A stretch of 51,592 nucleotides of DNA from an uncultured Geobacter sp. (GTDB taxonomy: Bacteria > Desulfobacterota > Desulfuromonadia > Geobacterales > DSM-12255), in NCBI GenBank assembly GCA_937871715.1, contig CALMOE010000014.1:1-51592 (forward strand), written 5' to 3'. Positions 17,215-26,722 of this stretch are shown here, one piece after another. Both the position numbers and the translations under genes were made by a program. The notes under the pieces are model-generated. The model searched no databases. It was not told the DNA's origin and saw only the letters and a list, made by a program, of their open reading frames with translations. Positions within the stretch are counted from its first letter, which is position 1. Each line of letters opens with the position of its first letter.

Positions 17215-18291
17215 TTAGGCTGTTGCGGTCAAAAAACCGCAACTTTCCATGATCGCGCCTGCCATCTTGCCTAGGGACACGACCCGATCCACTGCTCCAG
17301 TGGCAATCGCCTCTCTGGGCATACCGAAGACCACTGCTGAATCCTCGGCTTCGGCCAACACGCTTCCACCGCACTCCTTTATCCTCAGGACACCCTTGCT
17401 ACCGTCATTTCCCATGCCGGTAAGGACAACAGCCAGAGCCATTGTGCCATATACTGAGGCAACCGATGACAGCATCACATCGACAGAAGGGACGTATTTG
17501 TCCTCCTTGGTCGGGACCTTCAATCTTACAATTACCTGATCATCATGCCTTGCTGCAACCATATTCATCCCGCCGGGGGCGATCAGGACCGCATTGGGCC
17601 TGATGACTTCACCATCGATCGCCTCGCGCACATCAAAAGGAAACATGCGGTTGAGACGCTCTGCAAAGGCCCTTGTAAAACCAGACGGCATATGCTGTGA
17701 AATAAGCACCGCGAATGGCAATGTGCCGGGCAACTGGGAGAGGATCTTCTGCAGTGCCGGGGGGCCGCCCGTGGACGAGCCGATGGAAACCACCTCGAAC
17801 CTCTGTTTCCCCCCCTTTGGGAGCCTGGCAGGTCTGCGCACAGGAAGGTTCTCCTCCTGCACCACCATCTTCGTCCTGACCTTCACACCCTGAAGGTTAA
17901 GATTGAATACGTTGGAGACCTTCTGCTGCAGCTCCTCACGAATCTCAAGAAGCTGCTCCGAGACAACCTTGCCGGGCTTGGCAACAAAGTCTACGGCACC
18001 AAGCTCCATGGCCTTGAACACCCTTTCATCTTCGTTCTGGGCACTGACCACGATGACCGGCGTGGGACATGCATTCATGATGATTCGCAGCAGGGTAAAG
18101 CCATCCATACCCGGCATTTCCAGATCCAGGGTAACCAGATCTGGACGGAGATCTATGACCTTGCGCAACCCCTCCTCACCGTTTACGGCATAACCCACAA
18201 CCTCGACCCCGGCCAGCTCTTCAAGCAGCTTGATTATGGTTCTTCTGCTGTATGCAGAGTCATCTATGACCAGTACTCGTACGGTTCTCAC
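17215..18291 (-). CDS. cheB: Chemotaxis response regulator / protein-glutamate methylesterase CheB
   Basis: 358 residues with a receiver (D10/D11, phospho-acceptor D56, K105) joined to a methylesterase domain. The catalytic triad is visible as S173 (GSSTGG), H200 (SQHMP) and D296 (GMGNDG). CheB removes methyl groups from receptor glutamates and can deamidate glutamines, usually when phosphorylated by CheA. The start is GTG overlapping the cheR stop as GTGA, so the two opposing enzymes are made together. No receptor is encoded nearby to serve as substrate. Confidence 0.96.
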   Translation of the reverse strand: MRTVRVLVIDDSAYSRRTIIKLLEELAGVEVVGYAVNGEEGLRKVIDLRPDLVTLDLEMPGMDGFTLLRIIMNACPTPVIVVSAQNEDERVFKAMELGAVDFVAKPGKVVSEQLLEIREELQQKVSNVFNLNLQGVKVRTKMVVQEENLPVRRPARLPKGGKQRFEVVSIGSSTGGPPALQKILSQLPGTLPFAVLISQHMPSGFTRAFAERLNRMFPFDVREAIDGEVIRPNAVLIAPGGMNMVAARHDDQVIVRLKVPTKEDKYVPSVDVMLSSVASVYGTMALAVVLTGMGNDGSKGVLRIKECGGSVLAEAEDSAVVFGMPREAIATGAVDRVVSLGKMAGAIMESCGFLTATA

Positions 18292-19163
18292 AATAACCCC
18301 GTTTCAAGCCTGCCAGGCTTTTCATAGACCATATCGTTTTTCAAGTGACGCAGCTTGAAGGCCGTTGTGATGTTCATCAGAGACTCCGAATGCCCGAGAA
18401 GCAGGAAACCTCCGGAATTTAGCGAGTTATAGAACTGCTCGACAACCTTTTTCTTTGCAGGCAGATCGAAGTATATGATCACATTCCGACAGAAGACTAT
18501 GTCCATTTTGCCGAGGAACAGAAACCTGCTCTGGTCATATAGGTTGAGACGACTGAATGTTACCAGTTCACGTACACTGTCTGCAATCCTGAACTGGCCA
18601 TCCTGTTCATGAAAATAACGACTCTTGTAAATCTCGTCCGTCACACGGAAGGCGGAACTGCCATATACCCCCTTGCGCGCCTGATGCAGGACCCTCTGGC
18701 TGATATCAGTGCCCACGATCTCTATCTTCCACCCCGAAAGCTCCGGCTTTTCCATAAGAAGCATGGCGATCGTATAAGGCTCCTCGCCGGTGGAACAACC
18801 AGCGCTCCAGATTCTTAGAGTCCTGTCCCCCCTTGCCCCCTTGATCGCCGTTAATTCCGGAATGATCTCCTCTGAAAATGCCCTTAACTGGAAAGACTCT
18901 CGGAAAAAATAAGTCTCATTGGTGGTAAGGACATCCATGATGTCCGAAAGCTCCATCTCCCTGTTCTGATCGTATTTCAGATAGTAATAATAATCATGAA
19001 AAGTAGCGAACTGCAGCTGCGTCAGCCTTGGTGTCAGGCGCCTTTCCAGGAGAAAACGGTTTTCATCGGCAAAATACAGACCGCTATAGTTATAGATGAG
19101 ATCCCGGACAAGCAGGAACTCATCGTCAGTCATTTTTATGTCGTTATCACAGAAAAAGAGCAT
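18288..19163 (-). CDS. cheR: Chemotaxis protein methyltransferase CheR
   Basis: 291 residues: an N-terminal helical domain (~10-75) and a SAM-dependent methyltransferase domain with the binding motif [16 protein letters not shown] and the later [10 protein letters not shown] segment. It methylates glutamates of chemoreceptors. No TPR or pentapeptide-tethering extension is present. The start ATG overlaps the stop of the HEAT-repeat gene by one base (TGATG). An internal ATG at residue 11 is an alternative start. Together with cheB it implies that a methylated receptor, encoded elsewhere, works with this cluster. Confidence 0.96.
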   Translation of the reverse strand: MLFFCDNDIKMTDDEFLLVRDLIYNYSGLYFADENRFLLERRLTPRLTQLQFATFHDYYYYLKYDQNREMELSDIMDVLTTNETYFFRESFQLRAFSEEIIPELTAIKGARGDRTLRIWSAGCSTGEEPYTIAMLLMEKPELSGWKIEIVGTDISQRVLHQARKGVYGSSAFRVTDEIYKSRYFHEQDGQFRIADSVRELVTFSRLNLYDQSRFLFLGKMDIVFCRNVIIYFDLPAKKKVVEQFYNSLNSGGFLLLGHSESLMNITTAFKLRHLKNDMVYEKPGRLETGLL

Positions 19164-20986
19164 CAGATACTTTCCGTCACTCCATCCAGAAGTCCCCTGG
19201 CCACTCTTGCCACCTCATAGTCATTGTCCTGCTCCGCCTTTAACAGGTAGGGGAGTGCCTGCTGCGGAGAGATCTGGAAAGCCGCCTGCAGGGCGGTTAT
19301 GAGCAGCATACCGCTGGAGCTTTCCAGAATGGAGATGATCCCAGGGAGGGCAGAGTGTTGCTTGCGTCGGCCAAGGCTTTTAAGAACCGCCACCTGAACC
19401 CGGGGGGACGGGTCGCTCATGGCAAGAAGCAGCGAACCAGCCTCGTCGGCGAAACCTGGCCAACCAAGGGCAGTTGCCGCCGCTACCCTTACATCCAGAT
19501 CCTCATCAGCCAGGGCCATTGACAACCTTCCCGAACTGGCCGGCAGATGCAATTCCCCCAGGTAGGTTACCGCCTCCCGACGAACAATCGGGTCCTCATC
19601 CTTGCTCATAAGGACAAGATGCGACTCATCACGCAACGAGCCAAGCAGCTTGACTGATTGCAGACGGCAACCCGGCTCCTCGGATTCGGCAAGGCGTTTA
19701 GCCGCTGATGAAACGGAAGCGGGATCGGCATTGGCAAGACGCACCAGCGCGCCGGTCACTTTGCGCCTGACATCGGCGGACGGGTCGTTCAAAAGCCTCA
19801 ACAGAGCAGGGATGAGTTCGGTCATTTCCGCCTTGCCAACTGCTTCCACGGAAAGCGCCCGGACAAGCGGCACGCCATCGCTTAACCCAGCAGCGGCAAT
19901 CCTGACACAGGCTCTGAGCCTTAATTCTCCCGCAATGTGAGCGATAATGCAGCGGGTTTCGTCATCTGCTGAAGCAAATCGATTATGAAGCTGCTCCCCA
20001 CCTTCCTCACCGAGGCTGCCAAGCGCCGCCAGGATACTCTGCCTCATCTTTTCCTCACGATATTCCATGAGAAACAGATCTATGGCGCGCAAGTCCTTAA
20101 TTGCACCCAGGATAGCAATTACAGCCAACTTTACCCTGCTGTCCTGATTTCCATGCATCAAAAGCAGGTTCTCGACGGTCTCACTGCCAACAAGCAGGCG
20201 AAGACAAGGATCTATGCTCTCCTCTATCTCCTCCTGACTCGAACGGCGCCTGATCGAGTCCAGTGCAACAACCGCCGCCGCACGGACGGTTCTGTTTCTG
20301 TCGTGCAGGGCTTCAGCCAAAAGGTTTGCAGCCTCGTAGTTACCGACCATGCCGATGCACTCATAGAGAGCCTTCTTCATGAGGGGATTTTCTGCCAGGT
20401 GGGTGATCTTTCCCAATGGAACTGGAGCCCCTATCTTAACTAGCGCCTTAAGAATTGCGTATCTGAGCAGGAATTCGTCCCGGTCCAGTGCATTGAGCAG
20501 ATCTGGTACTGCCTGTTCATCACCAATTAGGCCGAGGCTTTCAGCCGCGGCTGCTGCCACATTAGAATCTTCATCATGCAAAACCAGGACGAGTTTGGCA
20601 ACCGACGATGGATCACCTATCCCACCCAGGATGTCCACAATGAACTTGCGTACGCCAGGATCATTATCCTGCAGGGCCTCAAACAGCTGGGGGAGCACGG
20701 AGGAACCGAATGTCTGCAACACCTCAACAACCGAATTCCTCAGGCCTGCATTGCCATGAACCGACAGGAGGGCTATCAGTTCCCGCGCCAGGTCTGCAGT
20801 TGCAGTATAAAGAAGAATAGTATCAACAGCCTCTTTCCTGACTCTCCAACTTTCATCCCCAAGGGAAGCAAAAAGAAGTTCGTGCACTTCGGCCAAAGGA
20901 AATCCGGCAAGGGCACGCACTGATATGCGTCTCTCCTCCTCGTCAGAAGAGCCAAGTCTGCCGCGCAGATCTTCTATCCTTTCCAC
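19163..20986 (-). CDS. HEAT-repeat protein of the chemosensory cluster
   Basis: 607 residues made almost entirely of HEAT/PBS-lyase-like helical repeats of about 31 residues, for example DPSSVAKLVLVLHDEDSNVA and similar units throughout. No signal peptide, membrane segment or catalytic motif was seen. Such solenoids act as scaffolds. Being coupled to cheR by a one-base overlap suggests that it binds CheR, CheB or the receptor array. The start is GTG with an AGAGGTGG site upstream. The role is inferred from position only. Confidence 0.85.
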   Translation of the reverse strand: MERIEDLRGRLGSSDEEERRISVRALAGFPLAEVHELLFASLGDESWRVRKEAVDTILLYTATADLARELIALLSVHGNAGLRNSVVEVLQTFGSSVLPQLFEALQDNDPGVRKFIVDILGGIGDPSSVAKLVLVLHDEDSNVAAAAAESLGLIGDEQAVPDLLNALDRDEFLLRYAILKALVKIGAPVPLGKITHLAENPLMKKALYECIGMVGNYEAANLLAEALHDRNRTVRAAAVVALDSIRRRSSQEEIEESIDPCLRLLVGSETVENLLLMHGNQDSRVKLAVIAILGAIKDLRAIDLFLMEYREEKMRQSILAALGSLGEEGGEQLHNRFASADDETRCIIAHIAGELRLRACVRIAAAGLSDGVPLVRALSVEAVGKAEMTELIPALLRLLNDPSADVRRKVTGALVRLANADPASVSSAAKRLAESEEPGCRLQSVKLLGSLRDESHLVLMSKDEDPIVRREAVTYLGELHLPASSGRLSMALADEDLDVRVAAATALGWPGFADEAGSLLLAMSDPSPRVQVAVLKSLGRRKQHSALPGIISILESSSGMLLITALQAAFQISPQQALPYLLKAEQDNDYEVARVARGLLDGVTESI

Positions 20987-20999
20987 AGACCACCTCTTT

Positions 21000-21914
21000 T
21001 CACTTTATTCCCAGTTCAATCTTCTTCTTTTCAACCAGTTCGGACAGCGCCTCCCCAAAATAGTCGTTGTCGTCCCTGGCAGCAGCTGGCAGCCTCTCTT
21101 CATAAATGGAGCGCCCGTCAAGAATCTCATCGCCGAGAGCCTCTTCTAGATTGCCGGACATCACACCTTGTTCAAACTGCTTCTCGCTGTATAGCGAGAT
21201 GTCCGACACTATGCTCCGGGCAAGATGGCGCGCAGCTTCGACATCGCTTTCCTTTAAATTTCCGGGCTCAGGCAGATGATGGCCCCTCAACTCCTTTCGT
21301 ACCAACTCCTGGCTGGCAGCCTCGGCAGAGGTCAATCTGTCCGGTGATGTAGCTATCAGTTTTTCAACCTTTGCCATATCGCCGTTATTCGCATCAACCG
21401 GCCTGGCATCGGCAGCCAAGCGATAGATCATACCAGCAAGGGAGTCTGGGATATGGTGCTGCTCGATGTAGTCGTCCGCACCGTACAGCGACTGGGGAGA
21501 GCGTTTGTACTTGGTCTTGTCGTATATTGCCGCAAGAAGAATGATTTTTATGTTGCGGGTACGCTGGTCGTTACGCAGAGACTCGCACACCTGAAAACCG
21601 TACAATGTGGGTAGTGCAACATTGAGCAGCACAACATCAGGAACCAGTTTCAGAGCGATATCCAGCGCCTCCTTGCCGTCATGACTGGAGATGACAGTGA
21701 ACGGCTCGGAAGCAAGCACCTTCTGCACAGCAGAGCAGAACTCCCTGTTCTCGTGGGCAACAAGCACTGTGAGACGGCCTGAGCGAGCCTCGTTGTCAGC
21801 GGCCAAACGAAATACAGAACTGCACTTGCTGCAGCGCAATCTAACCCCGGAACTGCCAACTTTCTGTTCATTAAGCCGAAATCTGGTCTTGCAGACCGGA
21901 CAACATATGAGCAT
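21000..21914 (-). CDS. Zinc-ribbon protein with a degenerate receiver domain
   Basis: 304 residues. Residues 5-31 form an MJ0042-type zinc finger (CPVC and CSKC pairs). A receiver-like domain follows (~47-165), but the phosphorylation site is changed: the position of the aspartate is N98 (LLNVALP) and the acidic pair reads HE (54-55). The conserved lysine is also missing. It therefore probably cannot be phosphorylated and may act as a docking or decoy domain. The C-terminal ~130 residues are charged and helical without a recognised domain. The start is the ATG opening MLICCPVC; a TTG 14 codons earlier lacks a ribosome site and would overlap cheW. Confidence 0.82.
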   Translation of the reverse strand: MLICCPVCKTRFRLNEQKVGSSGVRLRCSKCSSVFRLAADNEARSGRLTVLVAHENREFCSAVQKVLASEPFTVISSHDGKEALDIALKLVPDVVLLNVALPTLYGFQVCESLRNDQRTRNIKIILLAAIYDKTKYKRSPQSLYGADDYIEQHHIPDSLAGMIYRLAADARPVDANNGDMAKVEKLIATSPDRLTSAEAASQELVRKELRGHHLPEPGNLKESDVEAARHLARSIVSDISLYSEKQFEQGVMSGNLEEALGDEILDGRSIYEERLPAAARDDNDYFGEALSELVEKKKIELGIK

Positions 21915-21948
21915 GTTAATATTTTCTCCCAATTGGACTTCGTAACTA

Positions 21949-22413
21949 CTAGGCAATACTCCCCAGTTCCATGACCTCGCTACAGGTAAGCAACCTGTCT
22001 ATATCGAGCAGCATGACGAGAACATCAGCTGACAGACATACACCCAGAAGATATTTTGCGGAAACACCTTCCGCAACTGTTGGCGGAGGCTTGATCTCCT
22101 TTACCGGAACAGTGATCACCTCGGTAACATCATCCACGACAAGTCCAAGAGACTGTCCGGCCACTCGCGAAATAAGGAGCCGGGTTGCAGCGCTTGCCGG
22201 CCTGGGCGGCATATCGAATCTCTTACGCAGATCCACAACCGGAATGACGTTACCCCTTAGATTGATAACCCCTTCTATAAAGGAGGGGGCTTTCGGCAGT
22301 ATCGTCAGCTTTTGCGGCCGAATAATCTCGTTGATCCTCATGATGTCCACTGCGTAGAGATCATCCATAAGCCTGAAACAGGCAACCTGTATCTCAGTAA
22401 TTCCGCCGCTCAT
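21949..22413 (-). CDS. cheW: CheW-type scaffold protein
   Basis: 154 residues comprising a single CheW SH3-like domain; the motifs EGVINLRGNVIPVVDLRKRF and GLVVDDVTEV are diagnostic. CheW links CheA to receptors. It is the second of two CheW proteins in this cluster and lacks the acidic arm of the other. The start is ATG with AGAGG five bases upstream. The phosphorylatable regulator gene upstream ends 50 bases before. Confidence 0.95.
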   Translation of the reverse strand: MSGGITEIQVACFRLMDDLYAVDIMRINEIIRPQKLTILPKAPSFIEGVINLRGNVIPVVDLRKRFDMPPRPASAATRLLISRVAGQSLGLVVDDVTEVITVPVKEIKPPPTVAEGVSAKYLLGVCLSADVLVMLLDIDRLLTCSEVMELGSIA

Positions 22414-22463
22414 CCCTGCCTCTTTTCGTCATATGAATTGAGTACATTTTCCACATCTTGGAT

Positions 22464-22838
22464 TCATTTATGCTTGAGCAAGCTTTCTATCGTTTCAATA
22501 ATTTTTACCGACTTGAAAGGCTTGGTAATATAGGCGTCGGCTCCGACCTGAGCCCCCCTTGCCTGATCCATGCTCCCTTTCTTGGCGGTCAACATGACAA
22601 CGGGGATGCTGCTGGTAAGCGGATCCTCCTTGATGCGCCTGCAAACCTCGAAACCGTCAATACCCGGCATCATGATATCCAGCAGAACCAGATCCGGCCT
22701 GTCAGTGGCGATCGCCTTGAGTGCAGCCATGCCGTCGGTAACACCCCTGACATGGTACCCCCTCGATGTCAGGAGAATGCTCTCCAGCTTAAGCAGACTC
22801 TCCTCATCTTCAACAATAAGAATTCTATTATTTGCCAT
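22464..22838 (-). CDS. CheY-like response regulator between the two cheW genes
   Basis: 124 residues: E10/D11, phospho-acceptor D54 (LLDIMMP), T in MLTAKKG and K in ITKPFK. Sequence features (SRGYHVRGVTDG, GFEVCRRIKEDP) are closer to PleD/DivK-type receivers than to flagellar CheY, so it may feed a different output. It has no effector domain. Confidence 0.93.
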   Translation of the reverse strand: MANNRILIVEDEESLLKLESILLTSRGYHVRGVTDGMAALKAIATDRPDLVLLDIMMPGIDGFEVCRRIKEDPLTSSIPVVMLTAKKGSMDQARGAQVGADAYITKPFKSVKIIETIESLLKHK

Positions 22839-22892
22839 AACATTAGTTCTCCGTTAACTGCAAGAGGATGGTAAACCGCTCACCGGATGACA

Positions 22893-23792
22893 TCAATGTA
22901 TCTCTAGGTTCAGTATGCTTTCCAGGTTGAGGAGTATCAGCATCCTGCTGTCAAAATGACCGAGCCCCATGACAAATTCCCTGTCAATGCCATCGAGAAT
23001 AGCAGGAGGCCCCTCTATTGCATCCTGCTTAAGCCTCACCACCTGAATCACTTCGTCGACAAGCACACCACAAAATCCTGAAGGGGTCCTGAGCACCAGC
23101 ACCCTCTCCCTCCCTGTAGGTTGGCCGTACGGCAGGGAGAGACGAAGACGCATGTCCATTATGGGTATGATTACTCCTCGCAGCGAAATAACGCCGGAGA
23201 TGAATACTGGCATACGCGGAACTTCCGTAACCTCGCGCGGCTTGATGATCTCCTTGATATCCAGGATACTCAGGGCATACTCTTCGTCCGCCACCTTGAA
23301 ACAGAGATACTCTTCCACATCACCAGCAACGCTAACCGCCTCTTCGGCAGTTGCCTCGCTGTCATCAGCAGCAGAAGATATGCGGCCGGCGAGAATGGTT
23401 GCTACGGGGTCATAAGCCGGATATCTGACCGCAGTCCCACCCTGCACCCCGGACTCTCTTGGCGCAACAGTCACAATAGACTCAGAAAGCGGTTCGGAAT
23501 CCGCATTTGACATCTCATTGAAAAATTCATCAGGAGTCTCAGGCGGAATGGGCGAAGTTTCTTCAACAGCTTCAACCTGAAAGCTCTCCGACTCTTCCTC
23601 AACCCCCTCCAGATCGAAACTGCCAATCTCCTCCTGAAATCCCCCGGAGATCTCCCATTCAGGCAACGGACCAGCATCCATGATTTCAGGTGTGAGATAA
23701 TCGACACTTTCTGCAGGTACCTGCTCGTCTGGAGCATCTGATTGTTGCTTGCTTGCCTCGGCAGCTTTTTTTCTTATCTCTGCTAGGTTCAT
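22893..23792 (-). CDS. CheW-domain protein with a long acidic N-terminal arm
   Basis: 299 residues. The first ~150 are low in complexity and rich in E, S and P, with no predicted fold. Residues ~155-297 form a CheW domain with SGVISLRGVIIPIMDMR and GVLVDEVIQVV. The arm may space the CheW module from the array or recruit another cluster protein. The start is the ATG opening MNLAEIRKKA with GGAAG six bases upstream. An earlier ATG at 23834 would overlap the ATPase gene and lacks a site. It lies 13 bases after the ATPase stop. Confidence 0.88.
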   Translation of the reverse strand: MNLAEIRKKAAEASKQQSDAPDEQVPAESVDYLTPEIMDAGPLPEWEISGGFQEEIGSFDLEGVEEESESFQVEAVEETSPIPPETPDEFFNEMSNADSEPLSESIVTVAPRESGVQGGTAVRYPAYDPVATILAGRISSAADDSEATAEEAVSVAGDVEEYLCFKVADEEYALSILDIKEIIKPREVTEVPRMPVFISGVISLRGVIIPIMDMRLRLSLPYGQPTGRERVLVLRTPSGFCGVLVDEVIQVVRLKQDAIEGPPAILDGIDREFVMGLGHFDSRMLILLNLESILNLEIH

Positions 23793-23805
23793 AGTGATCT
23801 TCCGC

Positions 23806-24612
23806 TTAGAGTAACAGTTCGGATGCAATGGCATCTATTATTGTAGCATCTATCATTGCAGAGTCTCGGCCATACCCTTCAAGTATGGCATTTGTGGCAA
23901 TAAGATTAATCCTGCGAGGAACACCTCCTGACAGTTCATAGATGCGCTGTACCGCGTCAGGCGAGAATAGCCCCCCCAAACCTCCGGCAACCTCAAGGCG
24001 GTAATCCAGATAATCGAGAATATCATCCATTCCGAGGGGTGACAGATGGTAATGCATGGTAATTCGCTGTTTCAGTGGCTCGAAGACCGGACTGGAAAGC
24101 ATATTGCGCAGCTCTGGTTGCCCCATGAGAATGACGCTGAGCAGATTCCTGTCATCCAGCTGATAATTGGTCAGCAGCCTGATCTCATCGAAGATTTCAT
24201 TGTCAGGAATCAATTGTGCCTCGTCGATAATAACGACCGGGCAGATACCTTCATTATGGAACATGAACAGGGCATCGGCAATCTGGTTCAACAGACCCTC
24301 CTTGTCCTCAACCGGAGGTGTCGACAGAAGAGCCCGGGCAATGGTACGGAGGAACTCCAGGGTATTCAGGCGTGGGTTGACGATGAAACAGAATCGACAG
24401 CTGTCACCCATGCTGTCCATAAGAGCCCGCGAAATGGTCGTCTTGCCGCAACCGATTTCCCCCGTAAGCAGGGCAATCTCCCTCTCCTCGATGACGTATT
24501 GCATACGTGCAAGTGCTTCCCTGTGCCCCTTGCTGAGGTAAAGGAACCTTGGATCCGGAGTCTTGCTGAAGGGACGCTCCCTTAATCGGTAAAAATCCTT
24601 GTAGATAAGCAT
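23806..24612 (-). CDS. ExeA/GspA-like AAA+ ATPase of the chemosensory cluster
   Basis: 268 residues. Walker A is GEIGCGKT (51-58) and Walker B VVIIDE (126-131), followed by the MGQPELRNML and SGGVPRRIN sensor segments of the ExeA/GspA and TniB-like ATPase group. The PFSKTPDPRFLYLS opening is typical of ExeA proteins of type II secretion and pilus systems. Unlike ExeA it has no transmembrane helix or peptidoglycan-binding domain. It overlaps the cheA stop by one base (TGATG), so it is made in step with the kinase. Its function in a chemosensory operon is unknown. A role in placing or remodelling the array is an inference. Confidence 0.85.
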   Translation of the reverse strand: MLIYKDFYRLRERPFSKTPDPRFLYLSKGHREALARMQYVIEEREIALLTGEIGCGKTTISRALMDSMGDSCRFCFIVNPRLNTLEFLRTIARALLSTPPVEDKEGLLNQIADALFMFHNEGICPVVIIDEAQLIPDNEIFDEIRLLTNYQLDDRNLLSVILMGQPELRNMLSSPVFEPLKQRITMHYHLSPLGMDDILDYLDYRLEVAGGLGGLFSPDAVQRIYELSGGVPRRINLIATNAILEGYGRDSAMIDATIIDAIASELLL

Positions 24613-26687
24613 CAGGCCTGACCACCACCCTTGGTAGCTTCGTTAATGATGCCACCGACGTCAAGTACCAGTATGGTTCTCTGATCCCCCAGATCGGCTG
24701 CACCGGAAACCCCCCTGACCCCTTCGAATACCGGGCCAAGGGTCTTGATGACAATATCCTGCTGACCGAGAAGTTCGTCCACCACAATGCCGAGTCGCTT
24801 GTCAGCCACACCTACAACGACGACAAAGACATTTTCTCCGGCCGCTTCACCGTCGAGGTGAAAGAAACGGTTGAGCCGCAACAGCGGCAGTGTGCTCTCC
24901 CGCAGCTGAATCACCTCTTTCCTCTCAACGGTAAGGATGTCAGCCGGCTCAATCATTATGGATTCGAGTACCGATGTTATCGGCAGTGCATAGTAGCGGC
25001 CGGCAGTGGAGATGATCAGCGCTTTTATGATCGCCAGGGTTATGGGGAGGGTTATGGTCATCCTGCTCCCCTCACCATGGACACTCTCAACGTCGACCAT
25101 TCCGCTGACAGCTGCAATGTTGTTCTTCACCACATCCATGCCAACGCCGCGACCGGAAATCTCGCTTACGGTTTCGCTGGTGGAAAAACCGGGGAGGAAT
25201 ATGAGCTCCACTGCTTCGCGATCGCTCAGATTGTCATTGGGTGAGATCAGCCCTTTTTCTATTGCCTTGCGTTTAACCTTGGCCACATCGATACCGCGAC
25301 CGTCGTCTTCCACTTCGATAACGACATGGTTACCCTTCTGGTACGAAGAGAGCTTTATTGTGCCGCGCTCGTCCTTGCCTCTGCCGCGACGCTCTTCCGG
25401 CAACTCAATCCCGTGGTCAATCGCATTCCTTATTATGTGCATCAGAGGATCGGCAATATCCTCCATGATAAGCTTGTCCAGCTCGGTGTCGGCACCGAAC
25501 ACACGCAGATCGACCTTCTTGCCCTGTTCCTTTGAGATCTTTCGGACTATTCTCCCCATCTTCTCGTACAGTTGGCCAACGGGGATCATCCTTATCTCCA
25601 TGACCCCCTTCTGCAGTTCGTTAAGCTTCCTCTCAAGCCCCTTGGCTGCCTTAAGAAGCTCGGCCAGCATGGTGGAATATCCTGCCTTGCGCATCTTCTC
25701 GGCAATGTCAGATATGGTTGAGTGGGATAGCACCAACTCGCCTACTATGTTCATCAGGTCGTCGAGCTTGCCGATGTCAACCCTGACGGTGCGACTCATG
25801 CTCTTGGCAGTTATGCCTGCATCGGCGGGTGCAGCTGCATTTGGCTTCACAGCATCGCTCTCGGCTGCTTCCGGATATGCATCCTCCGCAACGACAGTAT
25901 TTCCGGTAGCGGAAGTGGGAATCACCACCTGTTGTCCGTTGACCTGCCTGACAACAACATTACCATCGGCAACAAGCGCGACTATCTCTGCCATAGGCTT
26001 GGCTGAGCCGAAAAGTATCTCGAAATCAATGGAAGACTCTATACTGGCACCAACACTCGGCAGCGTACTGATTACTTCTCCGTTTTTCTTCAGCTGATCC
26101 GTCAACTCCGCCAGATCCTGATCAAAAGTTGCCAGGCTGAAGGAAGCAAGCACAGTGAAGATGTTTCTGGATTTTTTTATATTTTCCAGCAAACGATGCT
26201 CTTCGTACTCGGTAAGGGCGTTGATCATCGACCGGGGAATTTCCAGAGATGACAGCAGGGAATCGCTCTCCACCCCCTCATTGCCCGAAACGCAGTCATT
26301 GATCCGCTGGAGCAGCGACTGGACAGATATCTTCTCGCTAACACCCTCGCCAAGATTGCGAATCATTATGCCCAGTGCTTCGAGAGAGTCGGTCAATACA
26401 ACGACAACCTGCGGTCCGATGGCAACCTTACCGAGACGCAGGGAGTCGAGCAGATTCTCCAGGTTATGGGAAAGATCCTGTATCCCGTTGAAACCGAACA
26501 TGCCTGCCAATCCCTTGAGGGAATGAGCTCCCCTGAACACCGAATTGAGAGAGTCAGGGTCGCACTCCCCCCCTTCAGAAGATTCGCTTAACACACCTAT
26601 ATCTGCACAGAGCTGGTCGAGAATCTCCTCGGCTTCAGCAAGAAAGTCCTTTACGGCCTTCCCTGAAACATCATTAACTCCGGACAT
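24612..26687 (-). CDS. cheA: CheA-type histidine kinase of the receptor-less chemosensory cluster
   Basis: 691 residues. Order: Hpt domain with H55 in AHSLKGLAG; a poorly conserved region (~155-240) that may be the regulator-docking P2 domain; a variable linker; the P3 dimerisation helix starting VRVDIGKLDDLMNIVGELV; the ATPase with HIIRNAIDHGIE and DDGRGID; and a C-terminal CheW-like P5 domain. All kinase motifs are intact. The start is the ATG opening MSGVNDVSG with GGAG six bases upstream; a TTG six codons earlier has no site. A free receiver gene lies 35 bases upstream and the coupled ATPase gene follows. Confidence 0.96.
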   Translation of the reverse strand: MSGVNDVSGKAVKDFLAEAEEILDQLCADIGVLSESSEGGECDPDSLNSVFRGAHSLKGLAGMFGFNGIQDLSHNLENLLDSLRLGKVAIGPQVVVVLTDSLEALGIMIRNLGEGVSEKISVQSLLQRINDCVSGNEGVESDSLLSSLEIPRSMINALTEYEEHRLLENIKKSRNIFTVLASFSLATFDQDLAELTDQLKKNGEVISTLPSVGASIESSIDFEILFGSAKPMAEIVALVADGNVVVRQVNGQQVVIPTSATGNTVVAEDAYPEAAESDAVKPNAAAPADAGITAKSMSRTVRVDIGKLDDLMNIVGELVLSHSTISDIAEKMRKAGYSTMLAELLKAAKGLERKLNELQKGVMEIRMIPVGQLYEKMGRIVRKISKEQGKKVDLRVFGADTELDKLIMEDIADPLMHIIRNAIDHGIELPEERRGRGKDERGTIKLSSYQKGNHVVIEVEDDGRGIDVAKVKRKAIEKGLISPNDNLSDREAVELIFLPGFSTSETVSEISGRGVGMDVVKNNIAAVSGMVDVESVHGEGSRMTITLPITLAIIKALIISTAGRYYALPITSVLESIMIEPADILTVERKEVIQLRESTLPLLRLNRFFHLDGEAAGENVFVVVVGVADKRLGIVVDELLGQQDIVIKTLGPVFEGVRGVSGAADLGDQRTILVLDVGGIINEATKGGGQA

Positions 26688-26722
26688 GGCATTCTCCATA
26701 AGCAACTGAGTACGAGATGGAT

